Assembly: GCA_040902105.1 (NCBI GenBank)
Contig: JBBDXW010000052.1
Coordinates: 1 to 64,000, forward strand
DNA: 64,000 bases
Reading direction: 5' to 3'
Source: IDS-8 sp040902105
Lineage (GTDB): Bacteria; Pseudomonadota; Gammaproteobacteria; Steroidobacterales; Woeseiaceae
A program made the position numbers and the translations under genes. The notes under the pieces were generated by a model. The model saw nothing but the letters and a program-made list of their open reading frames with translations. It did no database searches and had not been told where the DNA came from. Below are positions 9,309 through 18,240 of the stretch, one piece after another; position 1 is the first letter of the stretch, and every line of letters begins with the position of its first letter.

Positions 9309-9575
9309 GCCGGCTCCGTAACAACACGGGCGGGGCGTGGTGTTGGCGCAGCCGCCGCCCCGGCGGATAGTGCTTAAGTGAGATGTCAACCAAGCCGAAA
9401 TAGTTGCATGGTTGCGCCGAAGTTTTCTGCTGCGCGTCGAGGCGTGGCACGCCGTGCGCAGGAAAAAGCTGACCGACTTATTCAATCAAGTTCTAAAGAT
9501 GAGCAGATATGTTTGCTACCTGTCGCGGAGTTTGCGTCAGCATTGGCTCGACAAACGGAACCAGGAACATTTCGT

Positions 9576-10574
9576 ATGCGCGTGTTAAAGCTTTTCTTGC
9601 TTCTCGCACTTCCCGCGAATTTTATATTTGCTGCGACGACCGGGCCAGATTCCCTGACCGTGCGAAACGCGCATGCGATGGCTTACAACCACGACCGCGC
9701 GACCGTGATGCTTTTCGGCGGCGCGGATGCAGAAACAGTGCGTGAAGATCTGTGGGAGTGGAACGGTAAGCAATGGCAACAAGTCCCGTCGGATGGGCCG
9801 CCGCCGCGCACGTTTCCGGCGATGGCATACGATCGCGCGAGGCATGCCCTCGTTGTGTATGGCGGCAATCGTGTGCTCTTCGGCACTGAAAATGATAAAG
9901 ACACTTTTCTTGCCGACCACTGGGAATGGAAAGGTGCGGATTGGCAGCAGATAAACGTTCCGACACCTCCCGCACGCGCCGAAGCAACTATGGTTTATGA
10001 CGAAGCGCGTCAACGCATCGTACTTTTTGGCGGCTATCGTGTTCTGGATGGAAAGGGCATTCGCTTGAACGACACGTGGGAGTGGGACGGCGAGAAATGG
10101 TCGCAAGCCGGCACGAGCGGGCCGTCGCCTCGGAATGGCGCTGCGATGACATATGATCCGGACCGGCAACGCACAATTCTCTTCGGGGGCAGCGGCGCTT
10201 CAGGGGAAACGTGGGAATGGCACGGTACAGGTTGGCATGAAATCAAACCGGCGCTTGACGAAGGTCTTTTCAACAGCGCAATGACATACGATGTAAAACA
10301 CCGGCAAGTGATTCGTTTCGGCGGGTGGAACGGCGAAATTCGAGTCGGCGACACGTGGGCTTTTGACGGAAAGAAGTGGCACCGCGTGGTCGTCACCGGA
10401 CCGGAAGCGCGCAATCACGCTGCAATGGCTTACGACAGCAAACGCCAGCGCGTCGTGCTGTTCGGCGGGCATGAGGGTGAAAAAGTTTTCGGCGACACCT
10501 GGGAATGGGACGGACGGCGGTGGTCCCGCGCGACGTATACTGCGGCTCGCATGCGCATTGACAATGGACATTAA
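9576..10574 (+). CDS. Kelch-like six-repeat beta-propeller, exported
   Basis: 332-residue protein with an N-terminal signal peptide (MRVLKLFLLLALPANFIFA) followed by six tandem repeats of about 47 residues. Each repeat follows the pattern AMAYD..R..VVLFGG....DTWEWDG..W, ending in PPR-like turns; repeat starts are near residues 29, 77, 133, 185, 229 and 278. The fourth repeat is shortened. The pattern is that of Kelch-type motifs and predicts a six-bladed propeller in the periplasm or outside the cell, for binding rather than catalysis. ATG at 9576 follows AGGA. Divergent from the RND operon. Confidence 0.8.
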   Translation: MRVLKLFLLLALPANFIFAATTGPDSLTVRNAHAMAYNHDRATVMLFGGADAETVREDLWEWNGKQWQQVPSDGPPPRTFPAMAYDRARHALVVYGGNRVLFGTENDKDTFLADHWEWKGADWQQINVPTPPARAEATMVYDEARQRIVLFGGYRVLDGKGIRLNDTWEWDGEKWSQAGTSGPSPRNGAAMTYDPDRQRTILFGGSGASGETWEWHGTGWHEIKPALDEGLFNSAMTYDVKHRQVIRFGGWNGEIRVGDTWAFDGKKWHRVVVTGPEARNHAAMAYDSKRQRVVLFGGHEGEKVFGDTWEWDGRRWSRATYTAARMRIDNGH

Positions 10575-10662
10575 TCTCTACGGTTGCGGGGACCGGTGCG
10601 CATGCACTGTCGTCTGTTGTTAGTCGATCGAGGGTCGATTCCTGGTCGCCAACGACCGGCTA

Positions 10663-10693
10663 TTGACAACTGAAGCCGGCCTGGCGCTATAGT
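10663..10693 (+). promoter_or_regulatory. sigma-70-like promoter
   Basis: A consensus -35 TTGACA (10663-10668) and -10 TATAGT (10688-10693) are separated by 19 bases, two longer than ideal. It reads toward the exported protein at 10822, giving a leader of about 120 bases. Confidence 0.45.
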
Positions 10694-10821
10694 GGCTGGT
10701 TCGCGTCGAATGTCGGGATTATTTCAACGGATCGGCGCCTTGCGGCAGCTCATCAAGATCGGCACAGCGACAAGAACACGATCGTCGAAGCATCCAAGTG
10801 TCTTCAATTGAGGAGAGGCTT

Positions 10822-11535
10822 ATGTTTGCAACGGGTTCCGCGTCTCACTCCGCGTCGCGGAATAAAAAGACCAAAGGTTTGGTTTTTCTGGCCTTATCGT
10901 TCCTGTTCGTAATTCCCGCGTCGGTTTTTGCAAACCCACGCTACGTCCAATTGGACCTTTCTTCGCATTTCAACCAAAACCACGGTCCCGACGAGTACGG
11001 AGTTTTCGTCAGCTCCTTGCCGGAAGGCCTGGTGACCTTTTCGAGCCACGTGCCGTTCCAGTTTTCACGGGAACACTCGGTAATTGTGCAGAACAATGCA
11101 GCGAGTCTTACGATAGATGCCGTTCGAGCGAAGGCCGTGCATTTGCTCATTAACGTCGGCTTTGCGCTGACTGCCTTTCTCGCGCCTGGTGAGCGACTGG
11201 GCAAAATTACTTTGGTTTTCGACAAGGGTCAGCCCGAAATTACACACCTGGTCATCGGGGCGAACATCAGGGAATGGCGCCAGGTCGGCGATTGCGGAGC
11301 AACCGTCAACACTCTCACCCACTCGAATGCGAATGTGGAAGTGACAGGAAAGGCTCCCAATGCCTGTGATCCGTCATTTACACAAGACGGAACCGGGCTG
11401 GCCGTCATTGACCGGCTCACTGTACCGGTGCGTCGAAAAGGCAGGACTTTGACCGGCATCGTTGTCGAGGATTTGAACCCTTTTCCTGCCGCTATCGTCT
11501 TCAGCGCAATTACAGTCGAAGTCGCACCGAAGTAA
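10822..11535 (+). CDS. Exported protein of unknown function
   Basis: 237-residue protein I do not recognise. A signal peptide is clear (KGLVFLALSFLFVIPASVFA, followed by NPRYVQLDL). The mature part is beta-rich with two Cys (GDCGATVN and APNACDPSF) that could form a disulfide in the periplasm. ATG at 10822 has a strong AGGAGAGG upstream; a GTG at 10798 also opens the frame. Codon choice looks less GC-biased than in the neighbouring genes. It may be co-transcribed with the Cys/Trp-rich gene 65 bases downstream. Confidence 0.7.
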   Translation: MFATGSASHSASRNKKTKGLVFLALSFLFVIPASVFANPRYVQLDLSSHFNQNHGPDEYGVFVSSLPEGLVTFSSHVPFQFSREHSVIVQNNAASLTIDAVRAKAVHLLINVGFALTAFLAPGERLGKITLVFDKGQPEITHLVIGANIREWRQVGDCGATVNTLTHSNANVEVTGKAPNACDPSFTQDGTGLAVIDRLTVPVRRKGRTLTGIVVEDLNPFPAAIVFSAITVEVAPK

Positions 11536-11600
11536 TCGGCCATGTAGAAAACCCAGGACTTCGGCACATACTCATACTTCAGGAAACGGGGTGACCTGGC

Positions 11601-12098
11601 ATGCCAGAGCAACGAGAAGTGGTCAAATGCGCGTGGAAGGTGTGCTGGAAATGGATATTTCCGTATCCATGTGAGCAATGCCGGGTTGTCACGCAATGGT
11701 GTTATCAGTTCAGCTCTGTCAAAGACCAGTGCTTTGTGTTTTCCGAGAAGCATTGCGGTTGTGAGCAGGGTCATGAATTTTGCTGGTGGGACGGCTGTTT
11801 CGGCTGGTTTACCCATTGGCGTTTTGGAGTTACCGTCTGTTTCGACGATCAGCTTGACGACCAAGGGGCGTGCGGAAGCGGGTCGATCCCACCGGGCGAC
11901 GTACCCGGCGGAGTGCGGTGGCTGAGCAACGATGTTGCCGGCGGCGGTAAGGCGCCTGACTCGAAAGCACGGAGAGCAGAGAAAAAAGCCGAGTTTTCGC
12001 CTCCGCTGGAGGTGCGCGAGTTTTGTGCTCCGTGCGCTATAGCCAGGGTCGTAATCGCAATATTGGCATTGCTCGGATTGTGGGTCTTGGTTGCATAG
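11601..12098 (+). CDS. Cys/Trp-rich protein with C-terminal membrane helix
   Basis: 165-residue protein of unrecognised family. The first 80 residues hold eleven Cys (10, 15, 24, 27, 34, 44, 52, 54, 61, 66, 80) and eight Trp, with pairs such as CEQC, CGC and CWW spaced as in a compact metal-binding or disulfide domain. A Gly/Pro/charged linker follows, then a CAPC pair (142, 145) directly before a hydrophobic helix (about 147-165) that ends the protein. No signal peptide is visible, so it is probably a tail-anchored protein with a cytoplasmic Cys domain. The Shine-Dalgarno region is weak. A 211-residue antisense frame overlaps it and is judged a shadow. Confidence 0.55.
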   Translation: MPEQREVVKCAWKVCWKWIFPYPCEQCRVVTQWCYQFSSVKDQCFVFSEKHCGCEQGHEFCWWDGCFGWFTHWRFGVTVCFDDQLDDQGACGSGSIPPGDVPGGVRWLSNDVAGGGKAPDSKARRAEKKAEFSPPLEVREFCAPCAIARVVIAILALLGLWVLVA

Positions 12099-12202
12099 CG
12101 GTGAGAGCGCAGACGAACGGGTTGGTCACTGCGCTGCCTGCCGATCGGGCCGTTTTGCGATTGGTTTTTCCGGACGTTCGGGGCCCCGGACGATCGGCGA
12201 AC

Positions 12203-12307
12203 TCACAGCGCCAGCCAGGTGATCAACACAAGCAGTGCGCCGTAAAAAGCCGCTCCGAGCGCGATCACGGCCGGTTCCAGTTCCTGTTGCATCTCATCTG
12301 TATTCAT
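12203..12307 (-). CDS. Small membrane protein, 34 residues
   Basis: A 34-codon frame begins MNTDEMQQELEPAVIAL and ends in TGA. A charged N-terminus of about 12 residues is followed by a single hydrophobic helix (about residues 13-34, ending LITWLAL). A GGAG sits about 7 bases upstream of the ATG, a good ribosome-binding site for so short a frame. The amphipathic-charged start plus one helix is typical of bona fide small membrane proteins that bind larger membrane complexes. Partner unknown. Confidence 0.5.
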   Translation of the reverse strand: MNTDEMQQELEPAVIALGAAFYGALLVLITWLAL

Positions 12308-12819
12308 TCTCCGGCTCCAACGTCAATGTGGTCTTTAGCCGATAGTCGAACGACCGATCGCTCTTTCGACATGGACGTTGGGGGCACGCCGGCGGGCTCG
12401 CGATCAGCGCCGTCAACATGGCGCATTGGCTCGCGATCCAGCGCGCCCACGGCGAGCTCCCTGACGGCGGACGACTGTCCGTGATTATGTTCAGGCGTTC
12501 GCGCCAACTGCTCTGATCGTAATGCCCTTGCGCCCACGCGGCAGGCAAACGTGCCGGCCTCGTGTCGGGCCGTAACAAATCTTCATAACAATATGTTGTG
12601 CCTTATCTTTTAAACCAGATCGCGACGGGCCGTGGAAGCGATGGCCATGTGTTGTTGCTGATCGCCGCCCGCCGCATTCTCGCAAAGCGTTTGGCAGTGT
12701 AATAATCTGGGCGGGCATTGATTACAAAGGCTTGGCTAAAGGGTCCATCGTACAAAGCATACAGACGACCAAGGGGGGCATGACAGGGCCAATGTGCGTG
12801 AGTTTGGAGATTAACGAAC
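12308..12819. other. Intergenic region without a supported gene
   Basis: About 510 bases between the small membrane gene and the Calx-beta gene. Short open frames exist on both strands, but none has family similarity, a ribosome-binding site or consistent codon use. It should hold the promoters of both flanking genes; an AT-rich patch around 12570-12615 and a TAATAAT near 12698 are the only promoter-like features, and I cannot assign them. Confidence 0.4.
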
Positions 12820-15800
12820 GTGAAGCACATACTCGCTCCCGTACCCGGCGCACCCTGTGCCGGTGATCGAACCACACTGCGGGCGCTGACTCGCCCGGTC
12901 GGACTTGCTCTTCTATTGCTTGCCGCGTCATCCGTCGCGCGCGCCCAGGTGATCGTGTCGGTCGTCGCATCCGATGACACCGCAAGAGAAACACCGGCCG
13001 ACAGCGGGGAATTCCTCGTTCAAAGCAGCAGCGAAATCTCTCAGGCGATCAGGATCAACTACGAGGTCAGCGGCAGTGCTTCGCCTGGCGACGATTACGC
13101 CCAGCTGTCAGGCGAGGTAATGCTCAACCCCGGGTCAGGCGAGGTCTCCATCATCGTGGACGTGCCCGGCAATGATGACGTGTTCGAAGGCGACGAAACC
13201 GTCACGATCAGACTGGTCGAGGAGGATGACGACGACGATGACGATGATGATGATGACGACGACGATATTATCGTCGTCGGTGACCCCGCGACCGTCACGA
13301 TTCTCGACAGTCCGCATTCCGTAACGACCTCGAGCGGCTCGAATGCCAGCGAAAACCCGGTCGGCGTCGGGGAGATACTCGTCTCATTAGGTGCCCGCAA
13401 CGAGTCGGACAGCGATCTCACCGTGGAATACTCCGTCGCCGGTACCGCGACTCCCGGCAGCGATTACCTGGCGCTGAACGGCGTTGCCGTCATCGCCACG
13501 GGCTCGAGCTCGGTGTCGATCGACGTCACTCCGCTGGATGATGACTTGCCGGAAGGCGACGAAACGGTCGAAATCACACTGACGGAAACAAGCGATCCCA
13601 GGGCGCCTGTCGGCGCACCCGCTACGGCCGTCGTGTCGATTGCCGATGCTGGTGACGATGACGATGACGAAGTCGAGGTCTCGGTGGTCGCATCGGATGA
13701 CAGCGCAAGCGAAACCCCAGCCGGCGGCGCCGGATTCCTGGTGCGTCGCGTCGGCGGGTCGTCCCGGGCCATCACTGTCAGTTACTCCGTCGGCGGCAGT
13801 GCTTCGCCGGGCGACGACTACGCTCCGCTGTCGGGCAACGTCAGTCTGGACGAGGGGAGCTCAGAGGCGTCCATCGACGTGGACGTGCCGGGCAATGATG
13901 CTGTGTTCGAAGGTGACGAAACTGTCTCGGTCACACTCCTCGAGGAGGACGATGTCAGCGTAGAGGGCGGCAGCGCAAGCGTCACGATTCTCGACAGTCC
14001 GCATGCCGTGACGGCTTCGCGTGACTCGAACGCCAGCGAAAGCCCTGTTGGCGTCGGCCGGATACGCGCTTCGCTGGGTGCCCGGAATGAATCGGGCGAC
14101 GCTCTCACCGTGGAATATTCCGTCGCCGGTACCGCCACGCCCGCTACCGATTACGCAGCGCTGAGCGGCGTCGCTGTCATTCCCGTCGGCTCGAGCTCAG
14201 TAACAATCGACATTACACCGCTGGATGACGACGCGCTCGAGCCCGACGAAACCGTTGAAGTCACGCTGACCGATACGAGCGATTCGCGGGCGCCGGTCGG
14301 CCAACCCGCCACCGCCAGTTTGTCGATTGCAGACGACGATGCCGCCGGCGATGACGACGACGATGGCGTGAGCAACGACGATGAATGTCCGGATCTGGAC
14401 CAGTGTCCCGACACGGACCAGGACGGGCTGCCCGACTACCAGGACCCGGACGACGATGGCGACGGAGTGCCGACCGCGAGCGAAAACGCGCCGGGTCAGG
14501 ACACCGATGACGACGGCAGTCCCGATTACCTGGACGTCGACGACGACGGCGATGGCCGCTTGACTCGTAACGAGGACGCCAACGAGGACGGCGACGGAAA
14601 CCCGTCGACGGACCCCACCGACCTCGATGGCGACAGCGTCCCGGACTATCTGAACGCAGATGATACCGGCGGCCCCGGGGGCGACACTGACGGAGACGGC
14701 CTGTCGAACGAGCGCGAGGCCGAACTCGGCACCGACCCGGAAGTTGCGGACACCGACGGCGACGGCGTGAATGACCGCGATGAAGTCACGGCCGGCACGG
14801 ATCCACTGGACCAACAGTCTTTCGCGGATGCGGACGGCGACCTGGTACCCGACGCGATCGAGACGGCCGACGGCACCGATCCAAACGATCCGGACAGCTA
14901 TGCCGACGTCGATGCCGGCGGGACAGCAAACCACATCGAGACAATTACCTATGCGAGTTTCGGCATTGCTTCAACCGACGTGACGGATGCCAGTGACGAC
15001 CGGCGGGATCTCGACGGCGACGGATTGCCGGACCGCCTGGAAATCTCAATCGCCTCGGAGCCCGATGCAGCGGACTCCCCCACGTCGAACGGGGCAGGAG
15101 ACGACAACGGTAACGGGATTTCAAACGCGGTCGAAGCCTGGCTCGCGCCTCAAGGCATCGTCTCCGTCGATGCCTTGAGTGATCTGGATCGGGACGGCTA
15201 CCCGGATGCGGCGGAAGTCGCGCTCGGTCTGAACCCGTTGCAGGCGAGCGAAAGGGACGGCGACGGCGACGGGGTGCCGGACGTCATCGAGGCTTTAGCG
15301 GGCCTGGATATCGATGCCGCTACCGATTCGGACGGCGATGGCGTTCCCGATGCGCGGGAGATTGCGCTGGGTGCGGGTCCGCTGGATGCCAACCTGCCGA
15401 TCGCCAACGGCGCACTGGACGACGACGGCGACGGTATCAGCAATGCAATCGAGCACGTGCTGCAGCTGCTCGGCGCCTCCGGCGACGTGGGCAGTAGCAG
15501 CGACGCAGATGCAGACGGGATCAGCGATGCCGATGAAATCCGTTCCGGCACGGACCCGTTTCGCGATGAACAGCCCGCAGCCTGGATCGGGTTACAGCAG
15601 GAAGGCATTGGCGGTGTCAACGGGTTGATCTCGAGTGCCGGCACGGCCAGGGCCACCGCCCTCATCGGCGGACACCAGGCCGGCACACTTCTCTACGACT
15701 GGAGCGATTCCGACAACGCCATTCTTGCCGTCTCCTCCGGCGGGCACACGGGACGCATGTTGACATTTTCGCCGCAAACGCTGCCGGCCGGCCGTTACAC

Positions 15801-16638
15801 ACTGGTGGTGCAAGTGCAACGGACGCTGGGTGCCTACCGTTCGGCGGTGTCGACCGTAGAGTTCACGTTGAGCATGCTGGCAGACGCGGAAGCAGCCGCG
15901 GTCGCGGACGCCGACAGCGACGGGATAGCGGATTCCTCCGACGCCGCCGATGCGCGCAGCGGTTTTGCGAACGAGCTGCCGGCCCGGTCGGGAGCATTGA
16001 TGCAGGCAAGCACCGGTCTCAGGCTGCAGCTCGGCGCCACCGCCCGCAGCACCCAGTCACCCTCGCCACAGGTAACGCGTGAAGATATCGCAATCGCGGG
16101 GGACGGCAACGGCGGCAGTGTCGGCAACAGCGAGGACGACTTCGACTACTTGAGCGGCATCTACGACTTCGAAGTGACGAACCTGCCGGAGGTGGGCTCG
16201 ATTGTGCAAATCGTCATCCCGCAAGCCAGGGCTATTGGTGAATTTCCCGAATACCGCAAGTTCCAGCCGGTCCCGGGCTGGGTCGAATTCGTGGAAGACG
16301 CAAACAACAGCATCGAATCCACTGCCGGCAGCAGTGCAGGCTGCCCCCCGCCCGGCGACGACGGCTACCAGGCCGGATTGACGCCTGGCCACTTTTGCAT
16401 ACAGCTCAGCATCGAGGACGGCGGACCGAACGACGGCGACGCCGCGCTGGGTGCGAACGGCGTCATCGAGGATCCGGGCGGCGTCGCGACACCGAAAGGC
16501 GCAGTCAGCGTGGGTTCGGGCGGCGGGAATACCGGCCCCACCGCTCTTCTCGCACTCGGCCTTTTTGCTTTTCTTGCAGCATTGCGACGACGAGTTGTCC
16601 GCATCAGTAACGAATCGAAGCCCCGTTGGAGCCCGTGA
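12820..16638 (+). CDS. Large secreted Calx-beta / TSP3-repeat surface protein
   Basis: 1272 residues, GTG start with GGAGA upstream. Order: signal peptide (LALLLLAASSVARA, cleavage near 42); four Calx-beta-like Ca-binding domains (about 46-500) in two alternating types; a long stretch of Asp-rich thrombospondin type 3-like repeats (DxDxDGxxD, about 505-920); a beta-sandwich region (about 925-1030); a region ending in CIQLSIEDGGPNDGD that resembles the domain preceding JDVT-CTERM signals; and a C-terminal Gly-rich patch, hydrophobic helix (TALLALGLFAFLAAL) and RRR. The tail fits an exosortase/rhombosortase-type sorting signal. A run of 14 Asp occupies residues 136-149. Role is probably Ca-dependent adhesion or cell-surface structure. 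Confidence 0.8.
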   Translation: MKHILAPVPGAPCAGDRTTLRALTRPVGLALLLLAASSVARAQVIVSVVASDDTARETPADSGEFLVQSSSEISQAIRINYEVSGSASPGDDYAQLSGEVMLNPGSGEVSIIVDVPGNDDVFEGDETVTIRLVEEDDDDDDDDDDDDDDIIVVGDPATVTILDSPHSVTTSSGSNASENPVGVGEILVSLGARNESDSDLTVEYSVAGTATPGSDYLALNGVAVIATGSSSVSIDVTPLDDDLPEGDETVEITLTETSDPRAPVGAPATAVVSIADAGDDDDDEVEVSVVASDDSASETPAGGAGFLVRRVGGSSRAITVSYSVGGSASPGDDYAPLSGNVSLDEGSSEASIDVDVPGNDAVFEGDETVSVTLLEEDDVSVEGGSASVTILDSPHAVTASRDSNASESPVGVGRIRASLGARNESGDALTVEYSVAGTATPATDYAALSGVAVIPVGSSSVTIDITPLDDDALEPDETVEVTLTDTSDSRAPVGQPATASLSIADDDAAGDDDDDGVSNDDECPDLDQCPDTDQDGLPDYQDPDDDGDGVPTASENAPGQDTDDDGSPDYLDVDDDGDGRLTRNEDANEDGDGNPSTDPTDLDGDSVPDYLNADDTGGPGGDTDGDGLSNEREAELGTDPEVADTDGDGVNDRDEVTAGTDPLDQQSFADADGDLVPDAIETADGTDPNDPDSYADVDAGGTANHIETITYASFGIASTDVTDASDDRRDLDGDGLPDRLEISIASEPDAADSPTSNGAGDDNGNGISNAVEAWLAPQGIVSVDALSDLDRDGYPDAAEVALGLNPLQASERDGDGDGVPDVIEALAGLDIDAATDSDGDGVPDAREIALGAGPLDANLPIANGALDDDGDGISNAIEHVLQLLGASGDVGSSSDADADGISDADEIRSGTDPFRDEQPAAWIGLQQEGIGGVNGLISSAGTARATALIGGHQAGTLLYDWSDSDNAILAVSSGGHTGRMLTFSPQTLPAGRYTLVVQVQRTLGAYRSAVSTVEFTLSMLADAEAAAVADADSDGIADSSDAADARSGFANELPARSGALMQASTGLRLQLGATARSTQSPSPQVTREDIAIAGDGNGGSVGNSEDDFDYLSGIYDFEVTNLPEVGSIVQIVIPQARAIGEFPEYRKFQPVPGWVEFVEDANNSIESTAGSSAGCPPPGDDGYQAGLTPGHFCIQLSIEDGGPNDGDAALGANGVIEDPGGVATPKGAVSVGSGGGNTGPTALLALGLFAFLAALRRRVVRISNESKPRWSP
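12955..14355 (+). repeat. Tandem duplication of a Calx-beta domain pair
   Basis: Two copies of roughly 700 bases lie head to tail inside the surface-protein gene, the second starting near 13678. Both begin VSVVASDD, continue through SASPGDDYA.LSG and an FEGDETV segment, then DSPHAVT..., YSVAGTAT and end in SIAD. The DNA is similar as well as the protein, for example around 13076 and 13797. The Asp run is found only in the first copy. Confidence 0.75.
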
Positions 16639-16688
16639 AAACGGGCGCATAATTGACGCGGGAATCGCCCGCTCTCACGGGCTCCAAC
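16625..16688. repeat. REP-like palindrome 1
   Basis: Arms GTTGGAGCCCGTGA (16625-16638) and TCACGGGCTCCAAC (16675-16688) are exact inverse complements, with a weaker inner stem of GGGCG/CGCCC type. The left arm contains the stop codon of the surface-protein gene. It is a relative of the two GTAGGAGCCCGC elements at 19829 and 45510 and may also act as a terminator. Confidence 0.65.
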
Positions 16689-16734
16689 AGGCACCAGGGC
16701 TGCGACCTTTGCACCGCGCTGTTAGACTTGCGGC

Positions 16735-17505
16735 ATGCTCTTAATCGTTATCGCCGCCGGGCTCGGCCTGTTGGCAGGCGGCTTCCCGGGCCTCGTCATC
16801 GGCGCGGCTCTGGGGTACTGGATCAGCCGGAGTCTGGGACACACGGTGCTCGGCGGGTTGCAGGTCGTGCAGTCGCAATTGCTCGACTCGACCTTTTCCG
16901 TCATGGGCGCCCTTGCCAAGGCGGATCGCGTTGTCACTCGCGATGAGATCAACGTCGTCGAGGCGATATTCGATCGACTGCACCTCTCCGGAGAGCAGCG
17001 CGAGGCAGCGAAGGCTGCCTTCGACCGCGGCAAGGCTCCGGACTTCGATCTCGACGCCGCGGTGGACGGCTTCGCCCGAATCGGGCGCGGTCGCGGTCCG
17101 CTGCTCCAGCTCTTTCTCCAGCTGCAGTGCATGGCCGTCGCTGCCGACGGCAACGTGCATCCGGCCGAGCACGAGATGCTCGTTCGTGTGGCGCGCCGGC
17201 TGGGACTCACCGAGCGCGACGTAGCGCAACTCGAGGCGCTGTTGCGTACCGCCTCCAGCGGACGGTTTGCGGACGGCGCAACGCCGCAACGAAAGCTCGA
17301 CGACGCTTACGCGGCGCTTGGATTGACGCCGGGCGCGAGCGACGCCGAAATCAAGCAGACGTACCGCCGGCTAATGAGCCAGAACCATCCCGACAAGCTT
17401 GCCGCCAGGGGACTTCCGGAGAGCATGCGCGAGATCGCCGAGGAAAGGACCCGCAAGTTCAATGCCGCGTACGACCTTATCAAGGAATCGCGGCAGATTA
17501 CATGA
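16735..17505 (+). CDS. djlA: Co-chaperone DjlA
   Basis: 256-residue membrane-anchored J-protein that stimulates DnaK. Order: single N-terminal membrane segment with Gly-rich face (LIVIAAGLGLLAGGFPGLVIGAALGYW), a TerB-like helical middle domain (about 45-170, FSVMGALAKADRVVTRDE), and a C-terminal J domain (about 188-254) with the invariant HPD at 218-220 in SQNHPDKLAARG. Length and domain order fit DjlA. The gene is flanked by REP element 1 upstream and a convergent membrane-protein gene downstream. Confidence 0.92.
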   Translation: MLLIVIAAGLGLLAGGFPGLVIGAALGYWISRSLGHTVLGGLQVVQSQLLDSTFSVMGALAKADRVVTRDEINVVEAIFDRLHLSGEQREAAKAAFDRGKAPDFDLDAAVDGFARIGRGRGPLLQLFLQLQCMAVAADGNVHPAEHEMLVRVARRLGLTERDVAQLEALLRTASSGRFADGATPQRKLDDAYAALGLTPGASDAEIKQTYRRLMSQNHPDKLAARGLPESMREIAEERTRKFNAAYDLIKESRQIT

Positions 17506-17614
17506 ACCTGCATGGCGCGCTTGTCGTTGCCCGCCTCCGCCGATGCAGGAGGAGAACGATCCGCAGCACGTTCGGATCGAGTACACAAAAGCCATCAGCT
17601 TGCTTCTCGAACGA

Positions 17615-18169
17615 TCAGGGCCACAGCCAGCCGAACATGCCAGCGGTCAACAAGCCGTAGATCACTCCGTCGATAATTTCCTTCACCGTCCGGCTCCAGG
17701 TGTAACCGAACCAGATGGAACCCATCGCCACGTGGCCCGCGTACGCGAGAATCGCTGCGGTGCCGGTCACCTGAAACACTTTCAAATACCCGGTACCGCC
17801 CGGCAACGTCGCGCCGGCGACGTAGGCGACCAGCAGGGAAATGATCAGGCAGTAGACGAACCACTGGCCAAGCTGCTTGCCCATCGCCATCGATCCGTGC
17901 GGCAACACGACCAGCATCGCCGCCGGCCCTTCCTTGTACTTCTCCCGCCAGTCGCTGGCCTGGCGAGCCTTGTTGTCCGCGGCGTGCGGCACGGTATATT
18001 CACCCGGCACCGCCCCCTTCAGCGCTCGCCTCACCGCTTCTTCGTCGGGCAGCTTCCGCCAATCGCTGTTGTGCCACTGAAGCATGTTCCAGATCAGGCC
18101 GCTGACGATGAAAACAACGATCGCGGACAGCAGTATCGGCAGCCACAAAGACATCAGATCGACCATCAT
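17615..18169 (-). CDS. Uncharacterised four-helix membrane protein
   Basis: 184 residues with an N-terminal helix (LWLPILLSAIVVFIVSGLIW), a soluble segment (about 30-95) containing WRKLPDEEAVRRAL and GEYTVPHAADNK, and three further helices. The same layout occurs in conserved bacterial membrane proteins of unknown function. The start has an excellent AGGAGG 8 bases upstream. Transcribed toward djlA; no functional partner is evident. Confidence 0.75.
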   Translation of the reverse strand: MMVDLMSLWLPILLSAIVVFIVSGLIWNMLQWHNSDWRKLPDEEAVRRALKGAVPGEYTVPHAADNKARQASDWREKYKEGPAAMLVVLPHGSMAMGKQLGQWFVYCLIISLLVAYVAGATLPGGTGYLKVFQVTGTAAILAYAGHVAMGSIWFGYTWSRTVKEIIDGVIYGLLTAGMFGWLWP

Positions 18170-18240
18170 GTTCGCCTCCTTTTAAGGGCCGGCTGGCGCC
18201 GACCTGTTTTCGGCCATTCTAGTCCATGTTCGGTCGATCC

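Noticed and set aside
11229..11864. 211-codon minus-strand frame opposite the Cys/Trp-rich gene
   Set aside because: No recognisable domain; the plus-strand Cys spacing is much less likely to be random.
12023..12484. 153-codon plus-strand frame after the Cys/Trp-rich gene
   Set aside because: No ribosome-binding site, no homology, and it overlaps two better candidates.
13225..13266. Poly-Asp run as a sequencing or assembly error
   Set aside because: The frame stays open on both sides and codons alternate GAC/GAT rather than forming a pure triplet repeat; it is likely real.
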